DNA of 41,407 bases from Gammaproteobacteria bacterium (GTDB taxonomy: Bacteria > Pseudomonadota > Gammaproteobacteria > Burkholderiales > Burkholderiaceae_C), in the NCBI GenBank assembly GCA_025359085.1, contig JANYHL010000021.1, positions 1-41,407 of the forward strand, in the 5' to 3' direction. Each line of letters opens with the position of its first letter. Positions within the stretch are counted from its first letter, which is position 1. Below, in pieces: positions 38,128-41,407 of the stretch. Position numbers and translations under genes: made by a program. The notes beneath the pieces were generated by a model, which saw only the letters and a program-made list of their open reading frames with translations, did no database searches and was not told where the DNA came from.

Positions 38128-39753
38128 TCAAATATCTTCCGGCACCATCTTGATGGCACCACATGGGCACTCTGACACGCAGATACCGCAGCCCTTGCAG
38201 TAGTCGTAATTGAAGTCAAAGCCTTTGCCGGGCCCGTGTTTGATGACTGCATTGTCCGGACACACGCCGTAGCAGTTGTCGCATTCAAAGCAGTTGCCGC
38301 ACGAGAGGCAGCGCCGCGCCTCGAACAAGGCGGTGCTCTCGTCCAGACCGCCTTGCACTTCTTCAAACGTCGATTGGCGACGGATGATGTCGAGCATCGG
38401 GCGCACCGTTTTGGGGGCATCGCTGTAGTACCAGGTGTTGAGTTTGTCAAAGCTGGCCAGCTCACTCTTGGGTGCCGCGGCATAGACTTCAGCGCGTAAC
38501 CAGGCGTCAATATTGCGTGCTGCTTTTTTGCCATGTCCAATCGCGACCGTGACGTTGCGTTCGGCAGGAATCATGTCGCCACCGGCAAAAATACCAGCGT
38601 GACCCGTCATCATATGGGCGTCAACCACGACCACGCCGTCCTTGACGGTCAGACCGGGTACTCCTTCAATCAGTGACAGGTCCACATCCTGGCCGAGCGC
38701 CAGCACCAGAGAATCTGCTTCCAAGGTTTCAAACTCGCCCGTCGGCTGGGGAAAGCCCTTGTCGTCGAGCGCCATTTTTTCGACCGTGATGGACGATTCG
38801 CCCGCTTGCTTGATGGTGGACAGCCACTTGATCATCACGCCTTCTTGCAGCGCTTCTTCCACTTCCAGGTCGCTGGCGGGCATTTTTTCGCGATTGCGCC
38901 GATAGACGATGATGGATTCGGTGGCACCCAAACGCTTGGCGGTGCGTGCCACGTCAATCGCCGTGTTGCCCCCGCCATAAATGATGACGCGCCGACCGAG
39001 CATGGGTTTGTCTTCGCCCTCCATGGAGCGCAGCACCGAAACCGCATCGAGCACCTTGGCCGAGTCCCCGGCCGGAATGTAGGCGCGCTTGGCAATGTGG
39101 GCGCCGACCGCCAGAAAGACCGCGTCAAAACCGCCTTCTTCCTTGGCTTGCAGCACGTTGCTGACCTTGGTGTTGTAGTCGATCTTGACACCGAGATCCA
39201 CAATGCGCTGCACTTCGGCGTCGAGCACCTGACGTGGCAAGCGGTATTGGGGTATACCAAAACGCATCATGCCGCCAGGCATCGGGCCGGCTTCAAACAC
39301 CGTGACTTGATGGCCCAGGCGGGCGAGTTGATAGGCTGCCGACAAACCCGACGGTCCAGCGCCCACCACCAACACTTTTTTGCCCGACAGCAGGGTAGGG
39401 CGCTCAAATTTCCAGCCCAGCGCGATCGCTTCATCGCCCAGAAAACGCTCCACTGAATTGATGCCAACCGGGGCATCAAGCTGGGCCCGGTTGCAGGCGC
39501 TTTCACAGGTGTGGTAGCAGACCCGGCCCATGATGGCTGGAAACGGATTTTGTTCGACCAGCTCGCGCCAGGCTTTTTCATAATCTCCCGATTCAGCGTG
39601 AAACAGCCACGCTTGGATGTTCTCGCCCGCGGGGCACTGGTTATTGCAGGGCGGGATACGGCTCAAATAAACTGGTCGTTCAGTGCGCCAGGAGCCGGTG
39701 TGGTTGGCCAGCGAGGTGCCGACGTCCAATGTGATTGCAAATGGTTTTTCCAA
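38128..39753 (-). CDS. GltD-like FAD/NAD(P) oxidoreductase fused to a C-terminal ferredoxin domain
   Basis: A 541-residue protein. The N-terminus has a GltD-type Fe-S region (NNQCPAGEN, CYHTCESACNR), then FAD binding (VLVVGAGPSGLSAAYQL near residue 128) and NAD(P) binding (VIIYGGGNTAIDVARTAK near 262). Residues about 480-541 are a ferredoxin-like domain with clustered cysteines (CLSCGNCFECDNCYGVCP and CKGCGICVSECPCG), fit for two [4Fe-4S] clusters. It is the third gene after porA and porB and probably passes electrons between the oxidoreductase and NAD(P)H. It starts with TTG at 39751-39753, backed by AAGGAG just upstream; no ATG suits. Confidence 0.87.
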   Translation of the reverse strand: MEKPFAITLDVGTSLANHTGSWRTERPVYLSRIPPCNNQCPAGENIQAWLFHAESGDYEKAWRELVEQNPFPAIMGRVCYHTCESACNRAQLDAPVGINSVERFLGDEAIALGWKFERPTLLSGKKVLVVGAGPSGLSAAYQLARLGHQVTVFEAGPMPGGMMRFGIPQYRLPRQVLDAEVQRIVDLGVKIDYNTKVSNVLQAKEEGGFDAVFLAVGAHIAKRAYIPAGDSAKVLDAVSVLRSMEGEDKPMLGRRVIIYGGGNTAIDVARTAKRLGATESIIVYRRNREKMPASDLEVEEALQEGVMIKWLSTIKQAGESSITVEKMALDDKGFPQPTGEFETLEADSLVLALGQDVDLSLIEGVPGLTVKDGVVVVDAHMMTGHAGIFAGGDMIPAERNVTVAIGHGKKAARNIDAWLRAEVYAAAPKSELASFDKLNTWYYSDAPKTVRPMLDIIRRQSTFEEVQGGLDESTALFEARRCLSCGNCFECDNCYGVCPDNAVIKHGPGKGFDFNYDYCKGCGICVSECPCGAIKMVPEDI

Positions 39754-39764
39754 AATTTTCTCCT

Positions 39765-39816
39765 TGCGGGACAGACCGCAGCGACGTGAAGCGAGCCAGT
39801 TCTGTCCTCAACTGAT
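39765..39816. repeat. Inverted-end repeat, copy C (por operon gap)
   Basis: A 52-base element with ends GGACAGA (39769-39775) and TCTGTCC (39801-39807), closely like copies A and B in the isc operon. It fills the gap between the porB stop and the ribosome site of the next gene, reversed relative to transcription compared with A and B. Confidence 0.72.
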
Positions 39817-40805
39817 TAAACCAGCAGGCCAAAGCGGCGGATGTTGCGGTCGGCCCGGGCTTGCAGCCGGGCGATGGTTTCAAGGTCAGGGGTTTTGCCA
39901 AACAAGTGGGCAAATCGCTTTTGCAACTTCAGGTAATCCTCAATCGGTACCTGGCGGCGGATTTTCGCCACGCCGGTCACCTCGCCGCGCTCGGCTTCGA
40001 ACACCGGGAAAACGCCACTTTCCACCGCCAGCCGGGCGAGCCGAATGGTGTCGTGCGAGGCCGCGCCCCAACCCAGCGGGCAAGGAACAAAGATATGGAT
40101 GTAACGCGCGCCACGCATCGACATGGCTTTCTTGACCTTGTATTCCAGATCCCGCAGGTCGGCCACGGTGGCGGTAGCGACGTAAGGGATTTCATGCGCC
40201 ATGGCAATCTGCGGCATGTTTTTCCCTTGGCCAAATTCATTGCCGGGATGCGGTCCCACGGGCATGGTGGTCGCCGTGCGCGCGGCTGGTGGCGTAGCAG
40301 ATGAGCGCTGTACGCCGGTGTTCATGTAGGCCTCGTTGTCGTAGCAGATATAAAGCACATCGTCGTTGCGCTCGAACATGCCCGACAGACAACCAAAACC
40401 GATGTCGGTGGTGCCGCCGTCCCCGCCTTGGGCGACCACCCGCACTTCGGGGCGACCCTTGACGCGCATGGCCGCGGCAATGCCGGTTGCCACCGCCGCT
40501 GTGTTGCCAAACAGCGAGTGAATCCAGGGCATTTGCCAGGAGGTTTCGGGGTAGGGGGTGGAAAAAACCTCCAGACAGCCGGTGGCGTTGGCCGCTATCA
40601 ACTGGCCGTTGGTGGCCTGCATGGCGGCGTCAATGGCGTAGCGCGCACCGAGTGCTTCGCCGCAGCCCTGGCAGGCACGGTGCCCGGAGTTGAGCGAGTT
40701 GCTGCGCAGGGTGTTGGCCTGGACGGTGCGTTGCTCGGGTGCGAGCAGGCGGTTACCAACCGTGAAGGTGCCGGTTTGGTAGAACTTGACTAATGTTTGT
40801 TCCAT
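39816..40805 (-). CDS. porB: 2-oxoacid:ferredoxin oxidoreductase, beta subunit
   Basis: A 329-residue thiamine-diphosphate-binding subunit. Cluster ligands begin with HRACQGCGEAL near residue 43. TPP/Mg2+ binding is seen in GGDGGTTDIGFG near 151 and YDNEAYMNTG near 180. It is most like pyruvate:ferredoxin oxidoreductase beta subunits, oxidatively decarboxylating pyruvate (or another 2-oxoacid) to acyl-CoA with reduced ferredoxin. AAAGGGA precedes the ATG at 40803-40805. It follows porA by 10 bases. Confidence 0.92.
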   Translation of the reverse strand: MEQTLVKFYQTGTFTVGNRLLAPEQRTVQANTLRSNSLNSGHRACQGCGEALGARYAIDAAMQATNGQLIAANATGCLEVFSTPYPETSWQMPWIHSLFGNTAAVATGIAAAMRVKGRPEVRVVAQGGDGGTTDIGFGCLSGMFERNDDVLYICYDNEAYMNTGVQRSSATPPAARTATTMPVGPHPGNEFGQGKNMPQIAMAHEIPYVATATVADLRDLEYKVKKAMSMRGARYIHIFVPCPLGWGAASHDTIRLARLAVESGVFPVFEAERGEVTGVAKIRRQVPIEDYLKLQKRFAHLFGKTPDLETIARLQARADRNIRRFGLLV

Positions 40806-40815
40806 GAATGTCCCT

Positions 40816-41406
40816 TTAGGCGAGATGTGACGCGACGGTGCCAATGTCACGCAGAATGCCTTCGGCCACCGGGCCCGAGCGGCGATTCCGCTTCTCGCGA
40901 TCAAGCACCCGGTTGACGATGTCCCAGTCGAGGTCCAGGAAGGTCAGCAGTTCAAGCTGGTCAGCAATGGCTTCCAGCAGCAACTTGTTCAGGGATGCTT
41001 TGGTGATGGGCCGTCCGCCCAAACCGGCGACCACCGTGAGCACCGGTTGCGGCCGGTTGCGCACGGCGCTGCGCACATCGCGTGAAACGATACCGCCAAT
41101 ACCCACGGCAAAACATTTCTCGATGACCACGATGCGCTTGGCATTCGCTGTTGCCTCCCGAATGGCGTGGATGGGGAAGGGGCGATAGGAGGTAATGCCG
41201 AGCACGCCAATCTTGATGCCCTGCTTGCGCATGTCGTCCACGGTGTCCTTGATGGTGCCCAGTACCGAGCCCAGCGCAATCACGATGGTTTCGGCGTCTT
41301 CCAGCTGGTAGGTCTTGATCAGACCCCCGGAGTCGCGCCCAAACAGTTGCTTGAATTCGTCGGCAATTTGCGGAATCAGGTCGAGTGCCTGCATCTGCTT
41401 GGCGTG
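40816..41406 (-). CDS. porA: 2-oxoacid:ferredoxin oxidoreductase, alpha subunit (C-terminal part)
   Basis: The last 196 residues of the alpha subunit; the frame is open to the right window edge. It contains the alpha-subunit C-terminal domain with TIVIALGSVLGTIKDTVD and GVLGITSYRPFP segments, and ends in ASHLA. The alpha subunit helps bind CoA and the pyruvate substrate. A gamma subunit gene is expected upstream, outside the window. Confidence 0.9.
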   Translation of the reverse strand, partial: HAKQMQALDLIPQIADEFKQLFGRDSGGLIKTYQLEDAETIVIALGSVLGTIKDTVDDMRKQGIKIGVLGITSYRPFPIHAIREATANAKRIVVIEKCFAVGIGGIVSRDVRSAVRNRPQPVLTVVAGLGGRPITKASLNKLLLEAIADQLELLTFLDLDWDIVNRVLDREKRNRRSGPVAEGILRDIGTVASHLA

Positions 41407-41407
41407 C

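Overview
The window is about 41 kb of a GC-rich bacterial chromosome with tightly packed genes. Its content points to a betaproteobacterium of the Comamonadaceae, probably close to Rhodoferax. The clues are a phasin with TGC-palindrome operators, an iscR-iscS-iscU-iscA-hscB-hscA-fdx-dnaQ order, an RquA-like methyltransferase, a 2-oxoacid:ferredoxin oxidoreductase, and dispersed short repeats of a kind I associate with that family. This placement is inference from gene content, not from a search.

Layout. Positions 1-4514 hold the 3' part of a biosynthetic operon: type III polyketide synthase (cut by the window edge), SAM methyltransferase, FAD-dependent oxidoreductase, acyl carrier protein and FabF-type ketosynthase, all on + and mostly joined by 4-base overlaps. 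Positions 4600-9663 hold a glyoxalase, a phasin with a well-formed promoter flanked by two palindromes, a thioesterase/nitroreductase pair, an NhaD-type antiporter and a D-2-hydroxyacid dehydrogenase. Positions 9686-11100 are a decayed patch: an AI-2E permease pseudogene and a short MscS-like remnant. Positions 11104-16360 hold a ribosome-hibernation-type protein and a divergently oriented trehalose operon (membrane-anchored otsA, otsB, GH15 hydrolase). Positions 17017-24502 hold rmuC, an MFS transporter, a Rossmann-fold protein that overlaps the end of an RhlE helicase out of frame, and a DUF1631 protein. Positions 24581-29357 hold ettA, the RquA-like methyltransferase, a DUF2520 protein and an aromatic aminotransferase.

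Positions 29465-37934 carry uvrB and then the iron-sulfur assembly operon. The iscR promoter has a near-consensus type 1 IscR site, so the operon is probably repressed by holo-IscR. The gaps of this operon are filled with repeats: two copies of a ~50-base inverted element flank iscU, and a 103-base imperfect inverted repeat fills the iscA-hscB gap. After dnaQ come tRNA-Val(CAC) and a strong bidirectional terminator. The window ends in a minus-strand por operon (porA cut by the edge, porB, and a GltD-like/ferredoxin fusion), whose clusters the isc system would supply.

The most unusual items are the type III PKS operon with its own ACP and KS, the repeat families placed in and between isc genes (including copies read as protein in hscA and in the Rossmann-fold gene), the RquA-like protein with a membrane anchor, the OtsA fusion, and the 104-base gene overlap at the end of rhlE.
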